Positions 15,373 to 24,739 of a DNA stretch of 64,000 nt are shown in pieces (position 1 is the first letter of the stretch; each line of letters starts with the position of its first letter). The DNA comes from Orrella dioscoreae (GTDB lineage Bacteria > Pseudomonadota > Gammaproteobacteria > Burkholderiales > Burkholderiaceae_B). Made by a program: the position numbers and the translations under genes. The stretch spans positions 3,844,001 through 3,908,000 of the forward strand of contig NZ_LT907988.1 in the NCBI RefSeq assembly GCF_900089455.2, in the 5' to 3' direction. Under the pieces are notes generated by a model. That model saw only the letters and a program-made list of their open reading frames with translations, did not search any database and was not told the DNA's origin.

Positions 15373-16973
15373 CGCGCCAGCGCCTTCAGCGTGTCGAGTC
15401 GATCGGCCTCGGCGGCAGGCTTGTCGCGGCGCCAGCGCAGGATGCGCGGAAAACGCACCGCCACGCCGGACTTGTGTCGCCTGGACAGGTTCACGCCTTC
15501 GAATCCCAGCTCGAACACCTGCACGGGCTCCACCGAGCGCACCGGCCCGAAGCGCTCGCGCGTGTGGGCCCGCAGCCAGCGGTCCAGTTCCAGGATTTCC
15601 TTGTCGTCCAGGCCGGAATACGCCTTGGCCACGGGGACCAGCGCATCGCCCTGCCACACGCCGAAGGTGTAGTCGGTGTACAGCGTGCTGCGCCGGCCAT
15701 GGCCTGATTGCGCATAGAGCAGCACCGCGTCGATGGTGAGCGGGTCCACTTTCCACTTCCACCAGTCGCCGCGCTTGCGGCCGCTTTGGTACGGCGCACT
15801 GGCACGCTTGAGCATGAAGCCTTCCACGCCCCGCTCGCGCGAGGCCTCGCGCAGCGTGGCCGCCGCCGCCCAACTGGGCACCGACACCAGGGGCGACATC
15901 ACGATCCGGGTATCGGGATGCGCACGCAGCAGCGCTTCCAGCCGCGTCCTGCGCTCGGCCTGGGGCAGCTCGCGCAGGTCCTCGCCCTCCAGCTCCAGCA
16001 GGTCATACGCCAACATCCGGACCGGCGCCTCGGCCAGCCATTTCGGCCCGGGTTTCAGCCGCTGGATGCGCGTCTGCAAGGCAGCGAACGGCATGGGGTC
16101 GGCGGCGTCTTCCTGCCAGGCCAGCAGCTCGCCGTCCAGCACGCAATCCACGCCCAGCGCCAGCGCCGCCGTCTCGACTTCGGGGAACCGTCCGTCCAGG
16201 CGCTCCTCGCCACGCGACCACAACGCCACCTCGCCATGTCGGCGGATCAACTGCGCGCGGATGCCGTCCCACTTCCACTCGATCTGCCAATCCTCGATCG
16301 GCCCCAGCGGCGCAGGCCCGTTCTCCAACGGCGATGCCAGGAAGAAGGGATAGGGCTGCTGGCGGTCTCCCGGCAATTCCTTTTCGCTCAACAGATCGCG
16401 CAGGAAATCCGGACTGGGCTGCCAGGTGCCCAGCATCCGCTGGGCGATGCGCGCAATCGGCACGCCGGAATGCTCGGCCAGGGCCTGCTGCACCATGCGC
16501 TGCGAGACCCCCACGCGCAACGCGCCGGTCAGCAGCTTGTTGAAGACCAGGCGCTCATCGAAGGGCAGGCCGAGCCAGGCCGACACGATCACCGCCTGGC
16601 GCTCGGGCTCGTCGCGGTTGGCAACAGGCAGCAGCACCTCCTCGATCCAGTCGGCCAGCCCGCGCTCGGGCGCCGCCGTCTCGGGATCGGGCACCAGCAG
16701 CGCCAGGGTCTCGGCCAGGTCGCCCACCTGGTCGTAGCTGGCGTCCACCAGCCAGTCTGGCGTGGCCGACGCCTGCGCCACCCAGGCGCGCAGTTCCCCC
16801 GTGCCGGCGATCTTGCGGCGGGCGCCACCCACCTTGCCGCCCGCCAGCAGATACAAGGCCCAGGCCGCATCGCGCGGCGGCGCGTCGCGGAAATAGGCCA
16901 CCAGCGCCGCCCGCTTGTCCAGCGTGGCCGTGCTGCGGTCCAGTGCCTGGAAGAGCGCCGCGAATCGTTTCAT
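15369..16973 (-). CDS. ATP-dependent DNA ligase (ligase-associated repair module)
   Basis: This 534-residue ATP-dependent DNA ligase seals nicks using ATP, unlike the NAD-dependent housekeeping LigA. Motif I is EWKWDGIRAQ with the adenylated lysine at K234. The N-terminal ~200 residues form a DNA-binding domain, as in LigB/LigC-type enzymes of Pseudomonas. Later nucleotidyltransferase motifs include WSRGEERLDGRFPEV, CVLDGELLAW, VEGFMLKRASAPYQSGRKRGDWWKWK (motifs IV and V), followed by the OB domain. It is second in the operon after the MBL exonuclease (15 bases apart) and coupled to the helicase. There are no primase or phosphoesterase domains, so it is not a LigD-type NHEJ ligase. Confidence 0.93.
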   Translation of the reverse strand: MKRFAALFQALDRSTATLDKRAALVAYFRDAPPRDAAWALYLLAGGKVGGARRKIAGTGELRAWVAQASATPDWLVDASYDQVGDLAETLALLVPDPETAAPERGLADWIEEVLLPVANRDEPERQAVIVSAWLGLPFDERLVFNKLLTGALRVGVSQRMVQQALAEHSGVPIARIAQRMLGTWQPSPDFLRDLLSEKELPGDRQQPYPFFLASPLENGPAPLGPIEDWQIEWKWDGIRAQLIRRHGEVALWSRGEERLDGRFPEVETAALALGVDCVLDGELLAWQEDAADPMPFAALQTRIQRLKPGPKWLAEAPVRMLAYDLLELEGEDLRELPQAERRTRLEALLRAHPDTRIVMSPLVSVPSWAAAATLREASRERGVEGFMLKRASAPYQSGRKRGDWWKWKVDPLTIDAVLLYAQSGHGRRSTLYTDYTFGVWQGDALVPVAKAYSGLDDKEILELDRWLRAHTRERFGPVRSVEPVQVFELGFEGVNLSRRHKSGVAVRFPRILRWRRDKPAAEADRLDTLKALAR

Positions 16974-16988
16974 GGCTGGGGGCGCTCC

Positions 16989-17993
16989 TCAATCATCTTC
17001 GCCGTATTGCGTGCGCAGCGTCTCCGCCGCCACGCCGGACTCGTTCAGCACGCGCACCAGTGCCTCGGTATCGCCATGCGTGGCGATCACCCTGCGCGCG
17101 CCGGTCTCGCGAATCGTTTGCAACAGGCCCGGCCAATCGGCGTGATCAGACACCACGAACCCCCGGTCCATGTTGCGCCGCCTGCGATTGCCGCGCAGCC
17201 GCATCCAGCCGGACGCGAAGCCGTGCTGTGCGTGACGGAAGCGCCGCAGCCACGCACTGCCGGCCGCGGACGGCGGCGCGATGACCAGCTCGCCCGCGAA
17301 GTCCGTGGTCTTGCGCGCGGCCTTGCCCTCGGGATCGATGACCGGCAGGGTGTCGGACAACGCAATCCCCGCGCTGCGATACACGTCCACGCCCGCGGCG
17401 ATGGCGCCATGCAACAGCACCGGCCGGTCCATGAAAGGCTGCAGCTCCGCCAGCACACGCTGCGCCTTGCCCAGCGCATAGCAATACAGGATCGCCGTTA
17501 CCCCACGCGCGGCGCAGTGCTCGCGCCATTGCGCGATGTCTTGCGCGACGTCGCGCGTGCTCGGCCAGCGGTAGATGGGCAGGCCAAAGGTGGCTTCGGT
17601 GATGAAGGTGTCGCAACGCACGACCTCGAAGGGCGCGCAGGTGGGATCGGCTTGCCGCTTGTAGTCGCCGGACACCACCCACACCTCGCCGCCGGCCTCG
17701 ATGCGCACCTGGGCAGAGCCCAGCACATGACCCGCGGGATGCAGGGACACGCGCGTGCCGCCCAGCGTGAAGACCTCGCCATAGTCATGGACGTGGTATT
17801 CCTGTTCGCCCAGCCGCCATTGCAGGATGGGCAGGCCCGCCGCGCTGGTGTGATAGCGGCCCATGCCCACGCGGGCGTGGTCGCCGTGGCCGTGCGTGAG
17901 CACCGCGGTCTCCACGGGACGCCAGGGATCGATATAAAAACGCCCGGCCGGGCAATACAGGCCTTCCGGGCGTAGCTGCACGAGATCGGGCAA
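16989..17993 (-). CDS. Ligase-associated MBL-fold exonuclease
   Basis: This 334-residue metallo-beta-lactamase/beta-CASP-like nuclease is of the ligase-associated group. The first metal motif is VLTHGHGDHARVG (H34, H36, D38, H39). Further family motifs are HPAGHVLGSAQVRIE, WVVSGDYKRQADPTC, FITEATFGLPIYRWP and a C-terminal VVSDHADWPGLL. Related proteins degrade DNA or RNA ends in a metal-dependent way. It is the first gene of the four-gene repair operon, so its upstream region (17994-18109) should hold the operon promoter. The start agrees with the family N-terminus (LVQLRPEGLYCPAGRFYIDPWRPV). Confidence 0.9.
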   Translation of the reverse strand: MPDLVQLRPEGLYCPAGRFYIDPWRPVETAVLTHGHGDHARVGMGRYHTSAAGLPILQWRLGEQEYHVHDYGEVFTLGGTRVSLHPAGHVLGSAQVRIEAGGEVWVVSGDYKRQADPTCAPFEVVRCDTFITEATFGLPIYRWPSTRDVAQDIAQWREHCAARGVTAILYCYALGKAQRVLAELQPFMDRPVLLHGAIAAGVDVYRSAGIALSDTLPVIDPEGKAARKTTDFAGELVIAPPSAAGSAWLRRFRHAQHGFASGWMRLRGNRRRRNMDRGFVVSDHADWPGLLQTIRETGARRVIATHGDTEALVRVLNESGVAAETLRTQYGEDD

Positions 17994-18109
17994 GACGGAC
18001 TCCGGCTTGCTGCGCGGCGCGACGTGCGCCGCTGACAGGGTCTGACGGTTATACCGCGAGCCGCCGGTACGGAAGGCATGCAGACGCTACCAGTCGTAAT
18101 GCCTGGCAG

Positions 18110-21100
18110 TCACCCCGCCCGCACGTGCGCCAGCAGTGCCTGCATCGGGTGCCGCAGGCTGCGCCCCGACAGCCGCTTGGCCTGGCTGCGGCAGGAATAA
18201 CCGGTAGCCAGCGCCTCGCCCTGCTCGTCGCCGGCGTTCACCTGGGCCTCCCAGGACTGCGCATAGATCTCGCGCGAGGTCTCCTGGTTGCGCGTTTCAT
18301 GGCCATAGGTGCCCGACATCCCGCAACAACCGGTGGCCTGCACCTTCAATTCCAGCCCGAAACGCTGGAACACCCGCGTCCACTGGCTGCTGCTGTCCGT
18401 CGCGTTGGTCTTCTCGGTGCAATGCGCCAACAGCCGGTAACGCTTGCCGGTGGCCGCCCGGCCCAGGTCGGCGGGCAGGCGGTCCAGCAGCCACTCCTGC
18501 GGCAAGGCCACTTGCGGCACCTCGCCGATGCCGTCCACCTTCAGGTACTCCTGGCGATAGACCAGCGTCATGGCGGGATCCAGCCCGACCAGCGGCACGT
18601 TCGTATCGGCCAGGGCCTTCAGGCCGCGCGCATTGCGGATGGCAGCCTTGGCGAAGGCATGCAGGAAGCCTTGCACATGCAAGGGCTTGCCGTTGGGCAT
18701 CAGCGGCGCCAGCCAGACGCGGAAGCCCAGCCGCGAGGCCAGCTCCACGAACTCGGCCAGTTGCGCCGTTTCGAAATAACGGGTGAAGCTGTCCTGCACC
18801 AGCACGACACTGCGTGCGCGCTCGGGAACAGGCAACGCGGCCAAGGCCTCGGGGGTCGCCGGCTGGACCTCCCAGGCCTTCAACACGGCGGCCAGGTCGG
18901 CACGGTCGATCATCGGGCTGTCGACCATGCCCACGCGCTCGGCCAGCAGCTTGCGCGCCCAGCCGCTGCCCATGACGCCGTTGTACAGCGCAGGCACTTT
19001 CGCGAACCAGGGAATGGTGAACTCCAGCGACCCGATCAGGTAGTCGCGCGCTGGACGGCGGTAGCGCTGGTGATACAGCTGCAGGAAGCGCGAGCGGAAA
19101 TCGGGCACGTTGACCTTGATGGGGCACTGTCCCGCACAGGACTTGCAGGCCAGGCAACCCGCCATGGCGTCATAGACCTCGTGGGAAAAGTCCTCGCTGG
19201 CCGGCGCGGGCGCCGCGCCGCCACGGCCCTTGCGCCACGGACCGCGCCAGAACGGCGTGCGTTGCGCGGCGGCCTTCAGCACGTCGACGCCCGCCTCGCC
19301 CTGCAGGCGCAGCCATTCGCGCATCAGCGACGCGCGCCCCTTGGGCGAATGCACGCGCTGGCGCGTGGCCTTCCACGAGGGACACATGGCATCGTCGGGA
19401 TCGAAGTTGTAGCAGGCGCCATTGCCGTTGCAATGCATGGCCGCGCCATAGTGCTGCCACACCCGCTCGTCGATCTGGCGGTCCTGCTCGCCGCGCGTGG
19501 GCACCTCGTCCACCTTCAGCAACAGGGTCCGGGCATGCTCGGGCGTGGCGATCTTGCCAGGATTGAACTGGTTGCGCGGATCGAAGGCCGCCTTCAGCTG
19601 CTGCAGAGAGGGATACAGTTCGCCGAAGAAGGCCGGCGCATATTCCGAGCGCACGCCCTTGCCATGCTCGCCCCACAGCAAGCCGCCATAGCGCTGCGTG
19701 AGCGCCGCCACGCCATCGCTGATGGGCCGCACCAGCGCGGCCTGCCTGGGATCCTTCATGTCCAGCGCCGGCCGCACGTGCAGCACGCCGGCATCGACGT
19801 GGCCGAACATGCCGTATTGCAGGCCGTAGGAGTCCAGCAGCGCGCGGAACTCGGCGATGAAATCAGCCAGGTGCTCGGGCGGCACGGCGGTGTCTTCCAC
19901 GAAAGGCTGCGGCCGGGCTTCGCCCTGGACATTGCCCAGCAGGCCCACGGCGCGCTTGCGCATGGCATACACCCGCTTGACCGCGGGCGTGCCCACGGCC
20001 AGCGTGTGGCCCAGGCGCTCCACCGTCAGGTCTTCGCGCAGGTGGGTAATGAAACCCTGCACCTTGGCATCGACCGCCTCGCGGTCATCGCCGCTGAACT
20101 CGATCAGGTTGATGCCCAGCGTCTGGCGCTCGGCGTCCTGCGGAAAATACTCCGCCACGCTGCTCCAGACGAAGTCGTTCATGGCCAGCATCAGCACCTT
20201 GGAATCCACCGTCTCGATGGAGAGCGGCTGATGCGCGATCAGCGCGCGCGCGTCGCGCAAGGCGTCCATGAAGCTGGCATAGCGCACGTTCACCAGCACC
20301 GAATACTTGGGAATGCGCAGCACGTTCAGGCGCGCCTCCACCACGAAGCCCAGCGAGCCTTCGGCCCCGCACAGCACGCTGTTCAGGTTCAGGCGGCCTT
20401 CATCGTCGCGCAGATGGGCCAGGTCGTAGCCGGTCAGGCAGCGGTTCAGCTTCGGGAACTTGGCCTTGATGAGCGCGCCCTGGGTGTCGATGATCTGGCG
20501 CGCCTTGCGGGTCACCTGGCCGATGCGGCCCGGCTGCTCGCACTGGCGAGCCAGCGCGTCTTCGGACAACGGCTCGCTGAGCAGCCGTTCGCCGCCCAGC
20601 AGCACGAAGTCCAGCGCCAGCACGTGATCGCGGGTCTTGCCGTAGGTACAGCTGCCCTGCCCGCTGGCATCGGTGTTGATCATGCCGCCCAGCGTGGCGC
20701 GATTGGACGTGGACAGTTCGGGCGCGAAGAAAAGACCGTGCGGCAGCAACGCCGCGTTCAGCTGGTCCTTCACCACACCCGCCTGCGCGCGCACCCAGCC
20801 TTCCTCGACGTTGATCTCCAGGATGCCGTTCATGTGGCGCGACAGATCGACCACCAGGCCGTCGGTCAGCGACTGGCCGTTGGTGCCCGTGCCGCCGCCG
20901 CGCGGCGTCACCGCCACCTCGCGGTGCGCGGGATCGTCCAGCAACCTGGCCAGCACCTGCACGTCCTCTGCATGCTTCGGGTACAGCACGGCCTGCGGCA
21001 GGCGCTGGTAGATGGAGTTGTCGGTCGCCAGCACCGTGCGGTTGGCGTAGTCGGCGCAGATGTCCCCCTCGAACCCCGCCGCGGCGACGGCGGCCAGGAA

Positions 21101-21154
21101 GGCCTGGTACTGAGGCAGGAGGGCATGGGTGGGCGACGGTAGCGATTCGATCAT
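18110..21154 (-). CDS. ydiJ: YdiJ-type FAD-linked D-2-hydroxyacid (D-2-hydroxyglutarate) dehydrogenase
   Basis: This 1014-residue protein matches the length and layout of E. coli YdiJ, a D-2-hydroxyglutarate dehydrogenase. The N-terminal FAD_binding_4 domain carries PRGGGTGTNGQSLTDGL at about 83-99. The FAD-oxidase C domain follows. A 4Fe-4S motif CLACKSCAGQCP lies at about 664-675. The C-terminal cysteine-rich domain has CCGMSGTYGHETR near 940, like the heterodisulfide-reductase-type CCG domain of GlpC/LldE. It oxidises a D-2-hydroxyacid and passes electrons to the quinone pool or an electron-transfer flavoprotein. The ATG at 21154 is used; a TTG three codons upstream is also possible. It is divergent from a LysR gene, which may regulate it. 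Confidence 0.9.
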   Translation of the reverse strand: MIESLPSPTHALLPQYQAFLAAVAAAGFEGDICADYANRTVLATDNSIYQRLPQAVLYPKHAEDVQVLARLLDDPAHREVAVTPRGGGTGTNGQSLTDGLVVDLSRHMNGILEINVEEGWVRAQAGVVKDQLNAALLPHGLFFAPELSTSNRATLGGMINTDASGQGSCTYGKTRDHVLALDFVLLGGERLLSEPLSEDALARQCEQPGRIGQVTRKARQIIDTQGALIKAKFPKLNRCLTGYDLAHLRDDEGRLNLNSVLCGAEGSLGFVVEARLNVLRIPKYSVLVNVRYASFMDALRDARALIAHQPLSIETVDSKVLMLAMNDFVWSSVAEYFPQDAERQTLGINLIEFSGDDREAVDAKVQGFITHLREDLTVERLGHTLAVGTPAVKRVYAMRKRAVGLLGNVQGEARPQPFVEDTAVPPEHLADFIAEFRALLDSYGLQYGMFGHVDAGVLHVRPALDMKDPRQAALVRPISDGVAALTQRYGGLLWGEHGKGVRSEYAPAFFGELYPSLQQLKAAFDPRNQFNPGKIATPEHARTLLLKVDEVPTRGEQDRQIDERVWQHYGAAMHCNGNGACYNFDPDDAMCPSWKATRQRVHSPKGRASLMREWLRLQGEAGVDVLKAAAQRTPFWRGPWRKGRGGAAPAPASEDFSHEVYDAMAGCLACKSCAGQCPIKVNVPDFRSRFLQLYHQRYRRPARDYLIGSLEFTIPWFAKVPALYNGVMGSGWARKLLAERVGMVDSPMIDRADLAAVLKAWEVQPATPEALAALPVPERARSVVLVQDSFTRYFETAQLAEFVELASRLGFRVWLAPLMPNGKPLHVQGFLHAFAKAAIRNARGLKALADTNVPLVGLDPAMTLVYRQEYLKVDGIGEVPQVALPQEWLLDRLPADLGRAATGKRYRLLAHCTEKTNATDSSSQWTRVFQRFGLELKVQATGCCGMSGTYGHETRNQETSREIYAQSWEAQVNAGDEQGEALATGYSCRSQAKRLSGRSLRHPMQALLAHVRAG

Positions 21155-21311
21155 GATGGACAAGGCGGGCAGGAAGGGAAGCAGGGTAGCGCCCCGGAAA
21201 AACCTTGCATGGCATGCATGGATCAGGGATTCCCAGGCTAGACTGGAAGTATCCCGCTACAACAGGGGCAGCACAAACGGATATTTCCCCACGGAATAGT
21301 GCATAAAACTC

Positions 21312-22196
21312 ATGAATTACCGACGCCTGACGCCTTCCATGTCCCTGCTGCTGGTCTTCGAGGCCGCCGCGCGCCACGAAAGCTACACCCGCGCGGCCGA
21401 AGAGCTGTCACTGAGCCAGAGCGCCGTGAGCCGTCAGGTGCAGACACTGGAAACGCAGCTGGGCATCAGCCTGTTCCGCCGTGAAGGCCGCTCTGTTCGG
21501 CTGACCGGCGGCGGGCGGCGTTATTTCCTGGAACTGAGCGCCGCGCTGGGCCGCATCCGCAGCGCCACGCTGCAGGCCATGTCGCACCAGGCCGGCGTGG
21601 GCGCCCTGCAACTGGCGACCTTGCCCACCTTCGGGTCCAAATGGCTGCTGCCCCGGCTGCACGGCTTCTATGAGGCCCACCCCGGCGCCACCGTGCACCT
21701 GCATTCACGGATCGGCCCCATCGATTTCAACTCGGGCGAGATCGATGCCGCCATCACGGTGGGCACCGACGATTGGCCTGGCTTGGCGTCGCACCGGCTC
21801 TACAACGAGTTCCTGATCGCCATCGCCAGCCCGGCCGCCACGCCCGCCGGGCTGGCGCCCGAGCCCGCCTGGGCAGCCGGCCAGACGCTGCTGACCGTGG
21901 CCAGCAATCCGCAGGCGTGGGCGGAGTGGTTTTCCGTGCACGGCCTGGACCACCGCCAGATGCGGGTGGGCCCCAGCTTCGAACTGACCTCCCATCTCAT
22001 CCAGGCGGTGCGCGCCGGCATGGGCGTCGGGCTGGTCCCCAAGGCGCTGGTGGAGGACGAGTTGCAGCGCGGCGACCTGGTCGCGGTCAGCGAGGCCATC
22101 GCCAGCCAGCGGGGGTATTACCTGATCTATCCGCCGCGCAACGAAAGCCTGCCCGCGCTGGCGGCGTTCAAGGAATGGCTGCTGGCGGCGTGCTGA
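21312..22196 (+). CDS. LysR-family regulator (GcvA-like)
   Basis: This 294-residue LysR-type regulator has an N-terminal winged helix-turn-helix (FEAAARHESYTRAAEELSLSQSAVSRQVQTLETQLGISLFRR, about 15-56) and a C-terminal effector-binding domain (LATLPTFGSKWLLPRLHGFYEAHPGATVHLHS). The sequence FGSKWLLPRL is typical of the GcvA group. It is divergent from ydiJ across a 157-base gap that should carry both promoters and a T-N11-A type operator, so control of ydiJ or itself is likely but unproven. The ATG at 21312 is the natural start. The effector is unknown. Confidence 0.9.
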   Translation: MNYRRLTPSMSLLLVFEAAARHESYTRAAEELSLSQSAVSRQVQTLETQLGISLFRREGRSVRLTGGGRRYFLELSAALGRIRSATLQAMSHQAGVGALQLATLPTFGSKWLLPRLHGFYEAHPGATVHLHSRIGPIDFNSGEIDAAITVGTDDWPGLASHRLYNEFLIAIASPAATPAGLAPEPAWAAGQTLLTVASNPQAWAEWFSVHGLDHRQMRVGPSFELTSHLIQAVRAGMGVGLVPKALVEDELQRGDLVAVSEAIASQRGYYLIYPPRNESLPALAAFKEWLLAAC

Positions 22197-22377
22197 CAGC
22201 CGCCGGCGCTTCGCCAAGATGTAGTCGATGTATCGATAAATCCATCGCCACGGAGGACGCCCCGCGCGCGGCTTGATTTTCGTAACGATTGCCCGAGGGA
22301 CAGCCGGCCCCTGGGCTGGCAAGCTGGGGGCAATCCTCACGCAGGCATGCTGCTTGCGCCATTCTTGCCGGATAACG

Positions 22378-23394
22378 ATGCAAGCCTCGACCGCCCCCCT
22401 TCCCGGCCCTTCTGCCGGCGATCCGCCAATGGAGCCGCCCGGCTTGGCGTTTCACCGCCTGATCGAGGCAGGGCAGGATCGCCTTCCATTCCCCGGATCG
22501 GGGCGAACCTTGCAGCGATGGCGGCACCTGGCACGCATCGGCCAGGCCGACCTGGCGCTTGCCAAGCTGTTCGAAGGCCATGCCGACGCCTTGGCCATCC
22601 TGGCCGAACTCGGCGCACCCGCGCCCCCCGCGGGCTCGCGCTGGGGCACGTGGTGCGCCGAGCCGCCCACCCACCGGGTCTGCATCGCGCCCGTGGCCGG
22701 ACGCCGCGTCCGGCTGGACGGCGCGAAGGCGTGGTGTTCCGGCGCGTCTGACGTCACACATGCACTGCTCAGCGCATGGACTGCGGACGGAAGGCAGTGC
22801 CTGGCCGCGCTCGACATGGCCCAGCCTGGCATCGAGATCATCTCGCCGTCCTGGGCCGGCGCGGGCATGGCACGCAGCAACACGGCCGAATTGCGGCTGA
22901 GCGGCGTCGTCGCGACGCAGGTCGGCGAACCCGGGGACTACACGCGACGCCCGGGCTTCTGGCAGGGCGGCGCGGGGGTGGCGGCATGCTGGTGGGGAGC
23001 TTGCGCCGGCATTGCCAACCATGTCCGCCTGGCCGCGGCGCGCGGTGACGCCCGCTCCCTCCCCCACCTGCACGCGCACCTGGGCGCCATGGATGTGGCG
23101 CTCTCGCACAGCGCGGCACTCTTGCGCGAGACCGCCGCGGCAATCGATGCCGCGCCCAGCCGCGGCTTTGCGCGGGAATCCTTGCGGGTCCGGTTGAGCG
23201 TCACGCAGACGGCCGAAGACATCCTGGCCCGCGTTGGCCGTGCGTTGGGCCCCGCCCCGCTTTGCCAGTCCCCCGGGCTGGGCCAGCTGGTCTGCGACCT
23301 GCCCATCTTCATCCAGCAAAGCCATGCCGAGCGCGACCAGGCCAGCCTGGCTGCGCTTCTCATCGATGAACAGGTGGACGAATGGACGCTGTGA
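22378..23394 (+). CDS. Acyl-CoA dehydrogenase-like protein
   Basis: This 338-residue protein shows a divergent acyl-CoA dehydrogenase fold. The middle contains RVRLDGAKAWCSGASDVTHALLSAW, similar to the beta-domain GxKxWxTxA region. The helical C-terminal half (GGAGVAACWWGACAGIANHVRLAAARGDARSLPHLHAHLGAMDVALSHSAALLRETAAAID) matches the FAD-binding four-helix bundle. It is shorter than the usual ~380 residues and no clear catalytic glutamate was placed, so it may act on an unusual acyl carrier substrate. The ATG at 22378 begins the recognisable protein; upstream in-frame codons lack family features. It is the first gene of a coupled four-gene cassette with PIG-L, methyltransferase and glycosyltransferase, and overlaps the next gene by 13 bases. 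Confidence 0.8.
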   Translation: MQASTAPLPGPSAGDPPMEPPGLAFHRLIEAGQDRLPFPGSGRTLQRWRHLARIGQADLALAKLFEGHADALAILAELGAPAPPAGSRWGTWCAEPPTHRVCIAPVAGRRVRLDGAKAWCSGASDVTHALLSAWTADGRQCLAALDMAQPGIEIISPSWAGAGMARSNTAELRLSGVVATQVGEPGDYTRRPGFWQGGAGVAACWWGACAGIANHVRLAAARGDARSLPHLHAHLGAMDVALSHSAALLRETAAAIDAAPSRGFARESLRVRLSVTQTAEDILARVGRALGPAPLCQSPGLGQLVCDLPIFIQQSHAERDQASLAALLIDEQVDEWTL

Positions 23395-24140
23395 ACAGCC
23401 GCGTGATCGAGGGCCCCGGCACGTCGGCCCGGCAATGGCAGGCATGGGAAGCCATGCACCCTCCCACCCCCATCAGCGCCGAGGCGCTCGTGCCCCAGGG
23501 TCGGCGCGCGGTGGTTGTCGCCCCCCATCCCGATGACGAGGTCCTGGGGACGGGCGGCTTGCTGATGCAACTGTCCCAGGCCGGCCGCGACATTCTGCTG
23601 GTGGCGGCCACTGACGGGGAGGCCAGCCACCCGGGGTCGACCCGCTGGCCGGTGGACACGCTGGCACGCGTGCGCGCGCAGGAAAGCGCGGCCGCGCTTG
23701 CCGTGCTGGGTGTTCACGCGAGCACGCTGCGGCTGGGCCTGGCGGACGGCGGACTGGCTTCGCAGGAAGCCAGCCTTCGGGCCAGCCTGCTGCGCTGCGT
23801 GCGGGCGGGGGACGTGGTGTTCGCGCCCTGGCGGCTGGACGGGCATCCGGACCACGAAGCCGTCACGCGGGCGGCCTTCACCGCCGCCCGCGTGAACTGC
23901 GCGCGCGTCGTGGAGGTCCCCATCTGGGGCTGGCACTGGTGCACGCCCGGCGACCCTCGCCTGCCTTGGGACCACGCCCTTGCGGTGGCGCTCAGCCCCA
24001 CCCAATTGCAGGCCAAGCGCCTGGCCATCCAGCAGTTCCGCAGCCAGGTCGAACCGGACCCCAGCACCGGCCGCCCGGCCATCCTGCCCCCGCACGTGAT
24101 CGCCCGGCAGTTGCGACCGTCCGAAGTGGTGCTGACATGA
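23382..24140 (+). CDS. PIG-L (LmbE) family deacetylase
   Basis: This 252-residue protein belongs to the PIG-L/LmbE family of zinc-dependent N-deacetylases. The family signature VVAPHPDDEVLGTGG (about 45-59) supplies two zinc ligands, and WRLDGHPDHEAVTRAA (about 148-163) the third (HxxH type). Known members deacetylate N-acetylglucosamine linked to lipids, mycothiol or bacillithiol precursors, or antibiotic intermediates. It overlaps the acyl-CoA dehydrogenase-like gene by 13 bases and the methyltransferase gene by 4 bases. With the glycosyltransferase of the cassette, a sugar-bearing substrate that is deacetylated and then methylated is a reasonable guess. No signal peptide is seen, so it is cytoplasmic. 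Confidence 0.9.
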   Translation: MDAVNSRVIEGPGTSARQWQAWEAMHPPTPISAEALVPQGRRAVVVAPHPDDEVLGTGGLLMQLSQAGRDILLVAATDGEASHPGSTRWPVDTLARVRAQESAAALAVLGVHASTLRLGLADGGLASQEASLRASLLRCVRAGDVVFAPWRLDGHPDHEAVTRAAFTAARVNCARVVEVPIWGWHWCTPGDPRLPWDHALAVALSPTQLQAKRLAIQQFRSQVEPDPSTGRPAILPPHVIARQLRPSEVVLT

Positions 24141-24739
24141 GTGCCAGGCAGGACTATTTCGAGCAGCTCTACCAGGATCGCGCCGACCCGTGGCAGGTGC
24201 GCAGCAGCTGGTATGAGCAACGCAAGCGCGCCGTGCTGCTCGCCGCGTTGCGGCAGGAAAGCTATCGCAGCGCCTTCGAGCCGGGCTGTGGCACGGGCGA
24301 ACTGACTGCTGCGCTGGCCCCGCGCTGCGCCAGCGTGCTCGCCTGCGATATCGCGCCGCGGGCGGTCGCGCTGGCGAGCGCGCGGACGGCGGCGTGGCCA
24401 CATGTACAGGTGCAGGCGCTGTCACTGCCGGCGCAGTGGCCGGCCAGCACGCGGGACGCGTACGACCTGATCGTCGTCAGCGAACTCGCCTATTACCTGG
24501 AAGCCGCCGACCTGGCCCGCTTCGTCCGCCTGTGCGTGGCGTCCCTGGCGCCAGCGGGAGAGCTGGTGGTCTGTCATTGGCGGCACGATTTCCATGACAG
24601 GCTGCACAGCACCGATACGATCCATGCCGCCTACGACGGGCAACCCACCCTGGCGCGCCTCGGGCGCCACGAGGACCCCGACTTCCTGCTGCAGGCGTGG
24701 CGCCGCGGGCCCGCCTGCCCCGCAAAGGAGGCCGCATGA
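24137..24739 (+). CDS. SAM-dependent methyltransferase (NodS-like)
   Basis: This 200-residue class I methyltransferase shows motif I as FEPGCGTGELTAALAPRC (about 48-65), with the acidic SAM-binding residue in LACDIAP. Motif IV is DLIVVSELAYYL. The opening YFEQLYQDRADPWQVRSSWYEQRKRAVLLAAL is characteristic of NodS-type enzymes, which N-methylate deacetylated glucosamine at the end of Nod factors. This fits well with the PIG-L deacetylase and the glycosyltransferase beside it. It starts at the ATGA overlap with the PIG-L gene and ends in an ATGA overlap with the glycosyltransferase gene. The actual substrate is not known. Confidence 0.88.
   Translation: MSARQDYFEQLYQDRADPWQVRSSWYEQRKRAVLLAALRQESYRSAFEPGCGTGELTAALAPRCASVLACDIAPRAVALASARTAAWPHVQVQALSLPAQWPASTRDAYDLIVVSELAYYLEAADLARFVRLCVASLAPAGELVVCHWRHDFHDRLHSTDTIHAAYDGQPTLARLGRHEDPDFLLQAWRRGPACPAKEAA

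Noticed and set aside
13468-15672. Plus-strand open frame of 734 codons across the helicase and ligase
   Set aside because: It is antisense to intact genes with firm motifs; long frames arise by chance in GC-rich coding DNA, and the translation is Gln/Arg/His-rich.
18125-21142. Plus-strand open frame of about 1000 codons opposite ydiJ
   Set aside because: It is a mirror of the ydiJ coding frame. The composition (QR-rich, no domains) is that of an antisense frame.
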